Positions 1-6,970 of a stretch of 41,027 bases of DNA are shown piece after piece; the first letter of the stretch is position 1; the number at the start of each line of letters is the position of its first letter. Below the pieces are notes generated by a model. The model had not been told where the DNA came from and did no database searches. It saw only the letters and a program-made list of their open reading frames with translations. This DNA is from Cytophagaceae bacterium SCN 52-12 (GTDB taxonomy: Bacteria > Bacteroidota > Bacteroidia > Cytophagales > Spirosomataceae). The position numbers and the translations under genes were made by a program. The stretch spans positions 1 to 41,027 of the forward strand of contig MEDT01000001.1 of NCBI GenBank assembly GCA_001724175.1. Direction: 5' to 3'.

Positions 1-245
1 TTGTCCCCAACTTCCTGACTGCCGTAAGGGAGAACAACCCGGGCAGGCTGCATGCCCCTATCGAAAAGGGAGCCATTGCTACGAACATGGCATTTTTAGC
101 AAATATCGCCACGCGCACCGGCGCATCTTCGCTGGAATACGACCCGGTAAAAGCCGTGATCAAATGCCCAGGTTTTGAGCAGCAGGCCAATGCGCTGCTG
201 GGACGTGAATACCGGAAGGGCTACGAGCTTCCGTGGAAAGGGTAG
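1..245 (+). CDS. Gfo/Idh/MocA family oxidoreductase, C-terminal part (5' end outside window)
   Basis: The reading frame is open from base 3 to the TAG at 243-245 and encodes about 80 residues. The segment NFLTAVRENNPGRLHAPIEK followed by a GAIATNMAFLANIATRTG stretch and LEYDP resembles the conserved end of Gfo/Idh/MocA NAD(P)-dependent sugar dehydrogenases, where a 'NFLdaVrs' helix is followed by 'g..stl.hlaNia.R.Gr.l.wD'. The N-terminal Rossmann fold is not in the window, so substrate and cofactor cannot be judged. A DUF6807 gene follows 54 bp downstream on the same strand, a neighbourhood I associate with Bacteroidota carbohydrate catabolism. The family call is fairly safe; the reaction is unknown. 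Confidence 0.75.
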   Translation, partial: VPNFLTAVRENNPGRLHAPIEKGAIATNMAFLANIATRTGASSLEYDPVKAVIKCPGFEQQANALLGREYRKGYELPWKG

Positions 246-299
246 CCGGGAGGACGCTACAACCTATTACCTATAATCACTTACACAATTTCAAACATT

Positions 300-1316
300 A
301 TGAATAGGATGAATCAAAGTTTAGCGGCACATGCGCTGCGCAGAACGCTTCAGGGCGGCCTGCTGGCGGTTTTCTGTCTGACCCTGCTGACGGGCAGCCC
401 TGCGGCCGCGCAAAAGAAAAAGAAAGGTGGGGCGCAGCAGGAGGTGGCTTTCGTGCAAAAGCCCGGAGAGCTGATGATCACGATAGGAGGGAAGCCTTTT
501 GCGAGCTATGTTTATGAAGACCCGGCAATAACCAGGCCTTATTTTGCCCATGTAAAATCGCTGTGCGGTATCCAGGTAACCCGTAACTACCCGCCGCAGG
601 AAGGCGACCCCAAGGACCATGCCACTTTTCACCCCGGCATCTGGCTCAGCTTCGGCGATATCAACGGCAACGACTACTGGCGGCTGAAATCGCGCGTGGA
701 GCACGAAATGTTTGTGAAACAGCCTTCCGGCGGGCCGGGGTCCGGCACATTTATCGTGCGGAACTACTACATGAGCGCCGACGGGAAAGACAGGGTGCTG
801 GCGGAGCTGGTCAGGTATACCATCCTTGTCAGACCGTCGGGTATCCTGCTGCTGACTCACAGCACATTCTCTTCCGGGTCGGGAGACCTGGCTTTCGGCG
901 ACCAGGAAGAAATGGGATTGGGTGTAAGGGTGAACACGAAGTTTACCGTGCAGTACGGCAACGGGCACATTACCAACGCAGAAGGGCTTAAGGACGGCGA
1001 CGGCACCTGGGGCAAAGCTTCAAAATGGGTAGACTACAGCGGGGTGATCGACAATAAGACCGTCGGCGTGGTGATCATGCCCGACCCGGCCAACTTCCGG
1101 CCGAGCTGGTTCCACACGCGCGACTATGGCCTGATGGCGGCAAATGCTTTCGGCAGGGAAGCGATGAAGCAGGGAGAAAAGAGCTCGGTGGTGGTCAAAA
1201 AAGGGGATAAGCTTGAGCTTGGCTACGGCGTGCTGATCTACTGCAATGCGAAAGCGGCCAAAACCGATGTGGAAAGCGCCTACGAAGATTATCTCCGGGT
1301 AAGCAAAGCAAATTAG
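300..1316 (+). CDS. PmoA/DUF6807 family secreted protein
   Basis: The 338-residue product begins with a signal peptide: a basic N-region, a hydrophobic core near residues 17-31 and an Ala-Ala-Ala/Gln cleavage site around residue 37, followed by a KKKK stretch. The body matches what I recall of the PmoA/DUF6807 family: 'SYVYEDPAITRPYFAHVKS', then 'PGDPKDHATFHPGIW'-like histidine-rich segment, then 'SFGDINGNDYW'. Members are usually encoded beside Gfo/Idh/MocA dehydrogenases, as here. Despite the historic PmoA name there is no evidence for methane oxidation; a sugar-related function is inferred from context. ATG codons at 300 and 309 are both possible starts; neither has a clear Shine-Dalgarno, which is normal in this phylum. 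Confidence 0.82.
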   Translation: MNRMNQSLAAHALRRTLQGGLLAVFCLTLLTGSPAAAQKKKKGGAQQEVAFVQKPGELMITIGGKPFASYVYEDPAITRPYFAHVKSLCGIQVTRNYPPQEGDPKDHATFHPGIWLSFGDINGNDYWRLKSRVEHEMFVKQPSGGPGSGTFIVRNYYMSADGKDRVLAELVRYTILVRPSGILLLTHSTFSSGSGDLAFGDQEEMGLGVRVNTKFTVQYGNGHITNAEGLKDGDGTWGKASKWVDYSGVIDNKTVGVVIMPDPANFRPSWFHTRDYGLMAANAFGREAMKQGEKSSVVVKKGDKLELGYGVLIYCNAKAAKTDVESAYEDYLRVSKAN

Positions 1317-1439
1317 AGAAAAGAAGCCGTGATAAATATTTGATTTAAAATGCGAAAATTTTGAATTTTTCTACGGGAGTAGCTGTTGAGATTCGTAAGA
1401 CAGACAACGTTGTCGCGCCTATCCATTCAACTATACCGT

Positions 1440-2600
1440 ATGATGCCGGAAACATCTAAGGATCTCTATTCAAGGGAGCTGGCCTATTCGCTGCTCAGCC
1501 TTGTCCTGATCATCGCGCTTTTGTATACGCTCCAGAGCGTTCTCATTCCTTTGCTGTTTGCCATTCTTTTTGCCATCTCGCTTTACCCGGTTGCCCGGTA
1601 TCTCGAAAAATTCAGACTAAGCAGGGTCGTATCGTCACTATTGGCTGTTTTCCTGGCGGTTATCCTGCTGGGTACCCTGATATGGTTCATCGTGCACCAG
1701 GTGATGATAATCGGCTCGGACGGGGCGGCGCTCCAGGCGAGGTTTATGGCGATACTGGATACGATCCTGCAATGGATAAGCAACCGGTTCGGTATCGAGC
1801 AGAGCCAGATCACGCAGAAGGTCAAGGAAATGCTGAACGAGGGCCTTTCCAATGCAGGGACTTACCTGTCGGCCGCATTCGGGTCGGTAGGAGGCATACT
1901 CGCCGGCACTGTGATCGTTCCGCTTTTCACTTTTTTTTTACTGTATTACCGCGATTTCTTCCGGGAATTTTTCTTCCATGCCTTTATTTCGACTCCCAAG
2001 GAAAAAGTGCAGGACGTGCTCGACAAGATATACGACGTGGTGCAGAGCTACCTGCTGGGGCTTGTAACGGTGATGGGGATCGTGGCCGTTCTCAATACGG
2101 CAGGCCTGCTGGTGCTGGGCATACAGTATGCCTGGTTTTTCGGCACGCTTGCCTCGCTGCTCATGCTGCTTCCTTACATCGGGATAGCCATAGGCTCGAT
2201 ACTCCCGGCCGTTTTCGCGCTGGCTACAAAAGACAGCGCGTGGTATGCGGTAGGCGTGGTGGGGTGGTTCCAGGTGGTGCAGTTCCTGGAGGGCAACCTG
2301 ATCACGCCCAATATAGTGGGCGGTAAAGTGAGCATCAATCCGCTGATGGCCGTTATCAGCCTCCTGCTGGGCGGGATGCTTTTCGGGCTTGCCGGATTGA
2401 TACTCGCTCTGCCTGTCACTGCTGTTTTAAAAGTATTTTTTGATGCCGTTCCGTCCATGATGCCGTTCGGGTTTGTGATCGGCGAGCCGGAAAATTACCA
2501 CCTCAAGCGTTTTTCGGGGAAGATCATCCTGAAAAGATGGAAGCTGAAGGAGACTTCCCTCTCCAAAAGCCCGCCGGATGAAGGCGAAACAAAAGCCTGA
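1440..2600 (+). CDS. AI-2E family transporter (UPF0118 membrane protein)
   Basis: This is a polytopic inner-membrane protein of about 386 residues. Two hydrophobic helices near the N-terminus (around LLSLVLIIALLYTLQSVLIP and LLFAILFAISLYPVA) are followed by a soluble coiled region, then further helices. The signatures are 'LLPYIGIAIGSILPA' near residue 242 and 'QFLEGNLITPNIVGGKVSINP' followed by a final 'GGMLFGLAGLILALP' segment, as in the AI-2E exporter family (TqsA/PerM-like). The frame is open from a TTG at 1386, but the ATG pair at 1440/1443 gives the standard length, so I chose 1440. Members export varied substrates (autoinducer-2, Na+/H+, others), so the cargo is not predictable. It converges with the lipoprotein gene ending at 2616. 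Confidence 0.85.
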   Translation: MMPETSKDLYSRELAYSLLSLVLIIALLYTLQSVLIPLLFAILFAISLYPVARYLEKFRLSRVVSSLLAVFLAVILLGTLIWFIVHQVMIIGSDGAALQARFMAILDTILQWISNRFGIEQSQITQKVKEMLNEGLSNAGTYLSAAFGSVGGILAGTVIVPLFTFFLLYYRDFFREFFFHAFISTPKEKVQDVLDKIYDVVQSYLLGLVTVMGIVAVLNTAGLLVLGIQYAWFFGTLASLLMLLPYIGIAIGSILPAVFALATKDSAWYAVGVVGWFQVVQFLEGNLITPNIVGGKVSINPLMAVISLLLGGMLFGLAGLILALPVTAVLKVFFDAVPSMMPFGFVIGEPENYHLKRFSGKIILKRWKLKETSLSKSPPDEGETKA

Positions 2601-2615
2601 AAGACGGCGGAGCCG

Positions 2616-3377
2616 CTATTGCCGGTAGTGAAAGTCGATCCTTTGAACGAGGTTTCCGGCCTCGTCTTTCATCACAGACGATGTAGGGTAGCCGTCGGCG
2701 TCATACTGGTATTCCTCTTTTAAGATCGTCGTGCCGTATTCAGGTAAAACCACCGTCGTTTCAACAATTTCGTTCTCGCTTGAAAAAAGCGGGAGTAGAT
2801 CGGGGATAACGGGGTATCTGAACCTGGCGGAGCTGTAGGGCGATTTTTTAGAGCCATGCTTCCAGCCCAGGATAAGCTCTCCGGCGTCGTTGGTCACGCG
2901 GGTAAGGTTGTTTCCCGAATAGGTGAGCACATAGGAGTAGACGACCCCCGATCCGTCGGAGATCCTCATTTTCCCGATCTTACCGCCCGAAATTTCGTAG
3001 GTGATCAGGGTTTCCGATACTTCACCCGGCGTTTCCGGGTCGAAAAGCCGGTGGGTTGTGCTGGCGGGCACGCCGTTTTCCCCGTAGGTCACCTCGAAGA
3101 CCTGCGTGGTCTGGTCCGACTCGATTTCAAATTTTACAGGATTGTCTTTTGCATCGTACGTTACCTTGCTCCTGTACTCGTCTTCCGCGCTTTTGTATTC
3201 CGACAGCCGGTTTTTACCATCGTATACCAATTGGTAGGTGACGGACCGGCCGCTGATGGCAGCGACTGTGCTGGTAAGCTGCCTGGCGCCCTGCTGCGGG
3301 GTAACGTCGTCATTCTTTTTTTTACAACTGCCTGCTGTTCCGGCGCATACAAGCGCCAGGAAGATTTGTTTTTTCAT
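2616..3377 (-). CDS. Lipoprotein with repeated beta-hairpin (RHS/DUF4595-like) sequence
   Basis: I start this at the ATG at 3377 because it begins a canonical lipoprotein signal, MKKQIFLALVCAGTAGSC, with the lipobox Cys at residue 18 followed by KKKNDD. The frame is open 14 codons further upstream without a signal-like sequence. The mature part is rich in short beta-strand units such as 'QLVYDGKNRLSEY', 'VTYDAKDNPVKFE', 'VTYGENGVPAS' and a C-terminal 'YQYDADGYPTSS', the pattern of YD-repeat or DUF4595-type Bacteroidota lipoproteins. Function is unknown. It lies 56 bp downstream of the LytTR regulator on the same strand and may share its transcript. Confidence 0.7.
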   Translation of the reverse strand: MKKQIFLALVCAGTAGSCKKKNDDVTPQQGARQLTSTVAAISGRSVTYQLVYDGKNRLSEYKSAEDEYRSKVTYDAKDNPVKFEIESDQTTQVFEVTYGENGVPASTTHRLFDPETPGEVSETLITYEISGGKIGKMRISDGSGVVYSYVLTYSGNNLTRVTNDAGELILGWKHGSKKSPYSSARFRYPVIPDLLPLFSSENEIVETTVVLPEYGTTILKEEYQYDADGYPTSSVMKDEAGNLVQRIDFHYRQ

Positions 3378-3433
3378 TTGGATAATAGATATTAGGTTAT
3401 TCTTCGTATGTCGCCGCAAGCCGGGGGGCCGGG

Positions 3434-4156
3434 CTAAAACATTAACTCTTTAATGGCCGGCAGGTAGCTTCTTCCTACGCTGATCTCCACGTCGTTGGGA
3501 AGGGAGACAAACAATTTGCTGATGTCGCGGTACAGCTCCCGGATATACGCCACATTGACGATGTAGGATCGGTGCACCCTGATGAAATGCAGCGGGTCGA
3601 ATTTGCCCTCCAGCTGGCCGATGCCGATCGTGCACAGGTACGCCTCGTTGCCGATGGTATGGATCCAGGTATAGTCGCCGTCTGCCTTGAGATAGGTGAT
3701 CTTATCGACCGGTATGCCCACGAGCCTGGCTCCTTTTTCAACAAAAATGCGGGAAGGGTAGCCGGCCGCCCGTTCGGCTGTGCCCGTAGCGGGCGCGTGC
3801 TTCAGGCTCATCAGCCGCTGGAAAGCGCACTGGATCCTCAGCGGCGCCAGCGGTTTCATGAGGTAGTCCGCCACCCTGTAGTCAAATGCCTTAGCGGCAT
3901 GCTCGGGCGTAGCCGACATCAGGATGACGGGCGGGACACAGTCGAGCGCATCGAGCACTTCAAAGCTGTTCCTGCCCGGCAGCATCACCTCCATGATGAC
4001 CAGGCCGGGCTGGATCGTGTTGATCAGCCGGAGGGCTTCCGGACCGTTGCCGCATTCTTTCAGCAGGAATGAGCAAGGCTGCCGGAGCAGGTAGTCACGC
4101 AGGATTTTCCGGGTAGACTCGTCTTTGTCAGCAAGAAGCACGACCTTGTTTTTCAT
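3434..4156 (-). CDS. LytTR-type response regulator with Glu at the phospho-acceptor position
   Basis: The 240-residue protein has an N-terminal receiver domain (about residues 1-118) and a C-terminal LytTR DNA-binding domain (about 135-240, including 'ITYLKADGDYTWIHT' and 'FIRVHRSYIVNV'). The receiver keeps the acidic pair D10 and D12, the switch Ser81 and Lys101 in 'DYLMKPL'. However, the position that normally carries the phosphorylated Asp ('fLDvqMP') reads VIMEVMLPG, so Glu56 replaces it. Glu often mimics phospho-Asp, so the protein may be constitutively active or phosphorylation-independent; this is inference. No histidine kinase is adjacent, although LytTR regulators usually sit beside one. 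A TATTTTTG -7-like box lies at 4186-4193, upstream of the ATG at 4156. Confidence 0.88.
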   Translation of the reverse strand: MKNKVVLLADKDESTRKILRDYLLRQPCSFLLKECGNGPEALRLINTIQPGLVIMEVMLPGRNSFEVLDALDCVPPVILMSATPEHAAKAFDYRVADYLMKPLAPLRIQCAFQRLMSLKHAPATGTAERAAGYPSRIFVEKGARLVGIPVDKITYLKADGDYTWIHTIGNEAYLCTIGIGQLEGKFDPLHFIRVHRSYIVNVAYIRELYRDISKLFVSLPNDVEISVGRSYLPAIKELMF

Positions 4157-4185
4157 GGACTTATCGGGTTGTTTTCAACGAGTGG

Positions 4186-4193
4186 CAAAAATA
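4186..4193 (-). promoter_or_regulatory. Putative -7 box for the LytTR regulator
   Basis: Read on the minus strand this is TATTTTTG, an exact match to the Bacteroidota -7 consensus TAnnTTTG, about 30 bp upstream of the start codon. No good -33 TTTG is seen at the usual spacing. The 14-bp palindrome at 4217-4230 sits where the -33 region would be. Confidence 0.45.
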
Positions 4194-4216
4194 GCCCGGC
4201 AGTAAGGCTCCCCGAT

Positions 4217-4230
4217 CTGACATATGTCAG
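4217..4230. promoter_or_regulatory. Perfect 14-bp palindrome, candidate shared operator
   Basis: The sequence CTGACATATGTCAG is a perfect inverted repeat in the divergent region between the LytTR regulator (start 4156) and the Crp/Fnr regulator (start 4311). Its centre is about 34 bp from the minus-strand -7 box and about 37 bp from the plus-strand -7 box, so it could control both genes. A Crp/Fnr-type dimer is a plausible ligand; this is inference. Confidence 0.45.
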
Positions 4231-4232
4231 AA

Positions 4233-4264
4233 ATTGCATCTTAGGGCGTTTCGCTTTACTTTTG
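4233..4264 (+). promoter_or_regulatory. Bacteroidota-type promoter for the Crp/Fnr regulator
   Basis: A TTG at 4234-4236 is separated by 20 bp from TACTTTTG at 4257-4264, which fits the TTTG-N19-21-TAnnTTTG promoter. Transcription would start near 4270, about 40 bp before the ATG at 4311. Confidence 0.6.
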
Positions 4265-4265
4265 C

Positions 4266-4307
4266 CTGTATCGGTCGATTTACCGATTACCGGTTTTGCC
4301 GATACAG
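4266..4307 (+). repeat. Inverted repeat in the Crp/Fnr leader
   Basis: CTGTATCGG at 4266-4274 is the exact reverse complement of CCGATACAG at 4299-4307, with a 24-nt spacer. The repeat occupies the predicted 5' untranslated region and ends 3 bp before the ATG at 4311. It could be a translational hairpin masking the start, or an operator. Confidence 0.5.
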
Positions 4308-4310
4308 ACC

Positions 4311-4901
4311 ATGATACGACGTGAAATTTTTCAGAAGGTGTGCCGGTATGCGCAGGCCAGGGACATCGTTTTTACACCCCGGGAACAGGAAATTATCGCA
4401 TCCCTGACTACGCATAAGGTGCTCCCGCCATACACGATACTGATGGAGCAGGGCAAGCCTGTCAAATGGCTTTATTTCCTCAACAGCGGGATTGCACGGC
4501 TGTACAGGATCCACAAGGGTACGGACCATACGCTGGGCATCATAAGCATCAACGATTTTATTTCCACGCCGCTGTACCTCTTCAGCGGGGCTATTTCCCC
4601 CTGCGGGCTGGAATCGCTGACGGAGGTCGATGTGCTGGTCTGGGATAAGCCCAGAGTGGCGGCCATGAAGGAGCAGATCCCCCGGATGTACGATATGGAG
4701 CTGGCGGTCATGGACAGGCTTTTGAACTGGGTCCAGGACAACCAGATCGACGCGGTCTGCATGACGGCGGAAGAACGGTACCAGAAGATCATGACCGAGC
4801 AGCCGGAGGTTATCCGGCAGATCCCGCTGAAGTATGTCGCTTCGCTGCTGGGCATCCACCAGGACAGCCTGAGCCGGATCAGGAAGGCGCTTACAAAATA
4901 A
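4311..4901 (+). CDS. Crp/Fnr family transcriptional regulator
   Basis: The product has 196 residues from the ATG at 4311; a TTG five codons upstream is open but lies inside an inverted repeat. The N-terminal two thirds is a cyclic-nucleotide-binding-type beta-roll ('PYTILMEQGKPVKWLYFLNSGIARLY...'), and the end is a short helix-turn-helix ('LKYVASLLGIHQDSLSRIRKAL'). This compact form with a terminal SLSRIRK motif is typical of Bacteroidota Crp/Fnr regulators. No cysteine cluster for an iron-sulfur centre is visible, so it is not a classic Fnr. The effector is unknown. It is divergent from the LytTR regulator and may bind the palindrome between them. Confidence 0.87.
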   Translation: MIRREIFQKVCRYAQARDIVFTPREQEIIASLTTHKVLPPYTILMEQGKPVKWLYFLNSGIARLYRIHKGTDHTLGIISINDFISTPLYLFSGAISPCGLESLTEVDVLVWDKPRVAAMKEQIPRMYDMELAVMDRLLNWVQDNQIDAVCMTAEERYQKIMTEQPEVIRQIPLKYVASLLGIHQDSLSRIRKALTK

Positions 4902-4946
4902 GTTGTGAGATAAGTCCCGTAGATTGCCAGGACCGGGCAGACAGTC

Positions 4947-5852
4947 CTACTCTTTCAAAACAATATAGTTTTTATATCCTCCGAATCGTATTCCGAGGAA
5001 GTCTTCCACCGGTTGGGCCAGCCGGTCTTTGAGCTTCCAGCAGGCCTTCGACCGGTCGTGCTCAAAAGCAAAATCGAAAGCGGCGATCCTGTCTGCCATC
5101 ACACCGGGATGGACGCCGGTAAATTTCGTCACCCGGTCTACTTTATGAATGTCTTCGGTACCTTCCAGCCTTTCCTTTTCGATGTTTATTTCGTTCTGAT
5201 CATAGAAAAAGTTAAATTTTTTAACCTTCCTGTAAAGCTCCTCGGGCGTCCTTATTCCGTTGTAATGATAAACCGTCGTATCGGTTTTGATCACCCGGAG
5301 CTTGGCGCCCTTTTCCGCCCCGTTCTCGTAACCTTCCCTGGTTTGATAGATCCTGAATCCCTGTGAGTCGCGGTAGGAGCGGACCAGCTGGTTATTTTTG
5401 AAAAGCCTGATCTCCCAGGGGTGGACGCGCCGGGAGTTGCGGATGTGATGATAATCGCCCCAGAAGTGCAGGAAGGGAAACAGGAAGCCGTCCATGCGAT
5501 CGTCATGAAGGTGCGCTTTCATCAGCTTTTTCAGGTGGGGAAGGCTGCTTTCATGCATGACCTCGTCGGCCTGGATATGAAACGCCCAGTCGCCGCTGAT
5601 ATGGTCCAGGCCGATGTTGGACTGCTGCGCGAAAACTTTGCCGCCTTTCCGCAGGCTCATGTCCCATACGGAATCGATGATCCTGATCCGGGAGTCGCCG
5701 ATTTTTTCCACCGCCTCTCTCGTACCGTCGGTAGAATCGCCTACCACGACGACAAATTCATCACAAACGGGTAAAACAGAATGAATGGCTTCCAGAAACG
5801 GAACACTGTAGTCAAAGCCGTTCCTTACATAGATGAATCCCGAAATAGTCAT
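4947..5852 (-). CDS. Glycosyltransferase family 2 protein
   Basis: I place the start at the ATG at 5852 (301 residues, MTISGFIYVRNG...), because the family begins right at this beta-strand; the frame is open 19 codons further upstream. The GT-A fold features are 'FVVVVGDSTDGTREAVE' near residues 33-49 (sugar-nucleotide binding, like the DGSTDGT motif) and 'DWAFHIQADEVMHE' near residues 88-101, where ADE replaces the usual metal-binding DxD. It is cytoplasmic with no membrane segments. The remainder resembles Bacteroidota GT2 proteins that modify surface glycans, but donor and acceptor are unknown. No glycan-cluster genes flank it. Confidence 0.82.
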   Translation of the reverse strand: MTISGFIYVRNGFDYSVPFLEAIHSVLPVCDEFVVVVGDSTDGTREAVEKIGDSRIRIIDSVWDMSLRKGGKVFAQQSNIGLDHISGDWAFHIQADEVMHESSLPHLKKLMKAHLHDDRMDGFLFPFLHFWGDYHHIRNSRRVHPWEIRLFKNNQLVRSYRDSQGFRIYQTREGYENGAEKGAKLRVIKTDTTVYHYNGIRTPEELYRKVKKFNFFYDQNEINIEKERLEGTEDIHKVDRVTKFTGVHPGVMADRIAAFDFAFEHDRSKACWKLKDRLAQPVEDFLGIRFGGYKNYIVLKE

Positions 5853-5980
5853 AAATACAGTTTGAAATATCGCGCGGTACCGGATAAAAAATATCTGCCG
5901 CGGATACACAAACAGAACGAATGACGCTGTTTGTGTATTCGCGGCATGAATGTAAAATTAGAAAAAAATCTCTTCCGGCG

Positions 5981-6724
5981 TCAGGGCTGCCAGTAATATT
6001 CCAGCTTGGCGCAGTTATCGCACTGCGCGGCTATCTGCGATTTGAAGCTCAGATCATATTCTTCCCGGAATTCCTCATCTGAATTCCACCGCCTGAATTT
6101 TACCGGTTTTCCCTGGTAGCCGGCCCGGAGCCTGTACCGGCCGACGGGGATGTCCGCGAGCTGGTAGCTGTCGTCGGCGCGCCGGCGGATCACGGAGCCC
6201 TCACTGCCGTCTACCAGGACGCCCTGCGGCGTCAGCACGAAATCGATTTCCCCGGGGTCGATGTATACCCCCGGGAAGTTGTCGATGGTGACCAGGCCGC
6301 CGTAGTGGCCCGAGAGCGGCTGGGGCGCAGCACCCGTCAGACGCCAGACGAAGTTGCGCTCGCCGCCCTCGCCGCCGAAACCTCCCGGATTATCGGGATG
6401 TAAATAGAATGAGTAGTTTTCGCCGTTGTAGGAAACGCTGTGCGTAGCAAATGCATACCAGGAGCCGTCAGGGACTTTTACCTTGTATTTCCCTTCGCCG
6501 TTGGTGTAGGTCGTGATATTCGAGTTAAAGAATATACTGTTGTCCACAATGATCCTGACGCCCGACAGGGCTTTCCCGGCCCCGTCTTTCACTACGCCGG
6601 TAACGTATCCTTTTTCCGATCGCGTGTCGCCGCCGGGATCGACCCCGGAATCGGAACACCCGATGTGAAGCTGCGCCAGCACCGCCAGCAAAAAGGCGGA
6701 AGATCTCTTTCTTTTGTTTTTCAT
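5981..6724 (-). CDS. Lipoprotein with carboxypeptidase-regulatory-like domain
   Basis: The 247-residue product starts with a lipoprotein signal whose lipobox is LHIGC (Cys23). Residues about 38-95 form a carboxypeptidase-regulatory-like beta-sandwich: 'GYVTGVVKDGAGKALSGVRI' followed by 'TYTNGEGKYKVKVPDGSW'. The C-terminal half contains 'QLADIPVGRYRLRAGYQG', a second beta-sandwich-like element, and ends with a CDNC pair at residues 235-238 that could bind a metal or form a disulfide. It is probably anchored in the outer membrane or facing the periplasm. Function unknown; no operon partner is obvious. Confidence 0.72.
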   Translation of the reverse strand: MKNKRKRSSAFLLAVLAQLHIGCSDSGVDPGGDTRSEKGYVTGVVKDGAGKALSGVRIIVDNSIFFNSNITTYTNGEGKYKVKVPDGSWYAFATHSVSYNGENYSFYLHPDNPGGFGGEGGERNFVWRLTGAAPQPLSGHYGGLVTIDNFPGVYIDPGEIDFVLTPQGVLVDGSEGSVIRRRADDSYQLADIPVGRYRLRAGYQGKPVKFRRWNSDEEFREEYDLSFKSQIAAQCDNCAKLEYYWQP

Positions 6725-6936
6725 CGAATAGAGCTGATGTGATGATGAGGCAATTTTTCCTGCAACAATCGCAGTTGTCGGCTATCCGGGGGGCATCGTT
6801 TCGATGAACGTTTGATTTAATCGGTGAAATACCCGATACGGGCGACGGGGAGAAACGCTTCATCGCGGATATGATCTCTTTATAGCCTCGTGAGGTTGTT
6901 CGTCGAAATGTCGCGGCGCCGGCGCGCGAAGGAGGA

Positions 6937-6944
6937 TAGCTTTG
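6937..6944 (+). promoter_or_regulatory. Putative -7 box for the OmpA-domain gene
   Basis: TAGCTTTG fits TAnnTTTG and lies 26 bp upstream of the chosen ATG at 6971. No convincing -33 TTG is seen at 19-21 bp, so the call is tentative. It supports 6971 rather than 6890 as the start. Confidence 0.35.
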
Positions 6945-6970
6945 CGGCATCAAGAAAATATGATGAAGCT

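Noticed and set aside
321..968. Long reverse-strand open frame opposite the DUF6807 gene
   Set aside because: Codon shadow of the real gene on the plus strand, with no recognisable protein sequence. The same holds for other long antisense frames, for example opposite the TonB receptor and the metallo-hydrolase.
4296..4310. Upstream TTG start for the Crp/Fnr regulator
   Set aside because: The TTG lies in the right arm of the inverted repeat, and the ATG at 4311 gives a normal N-terminus.
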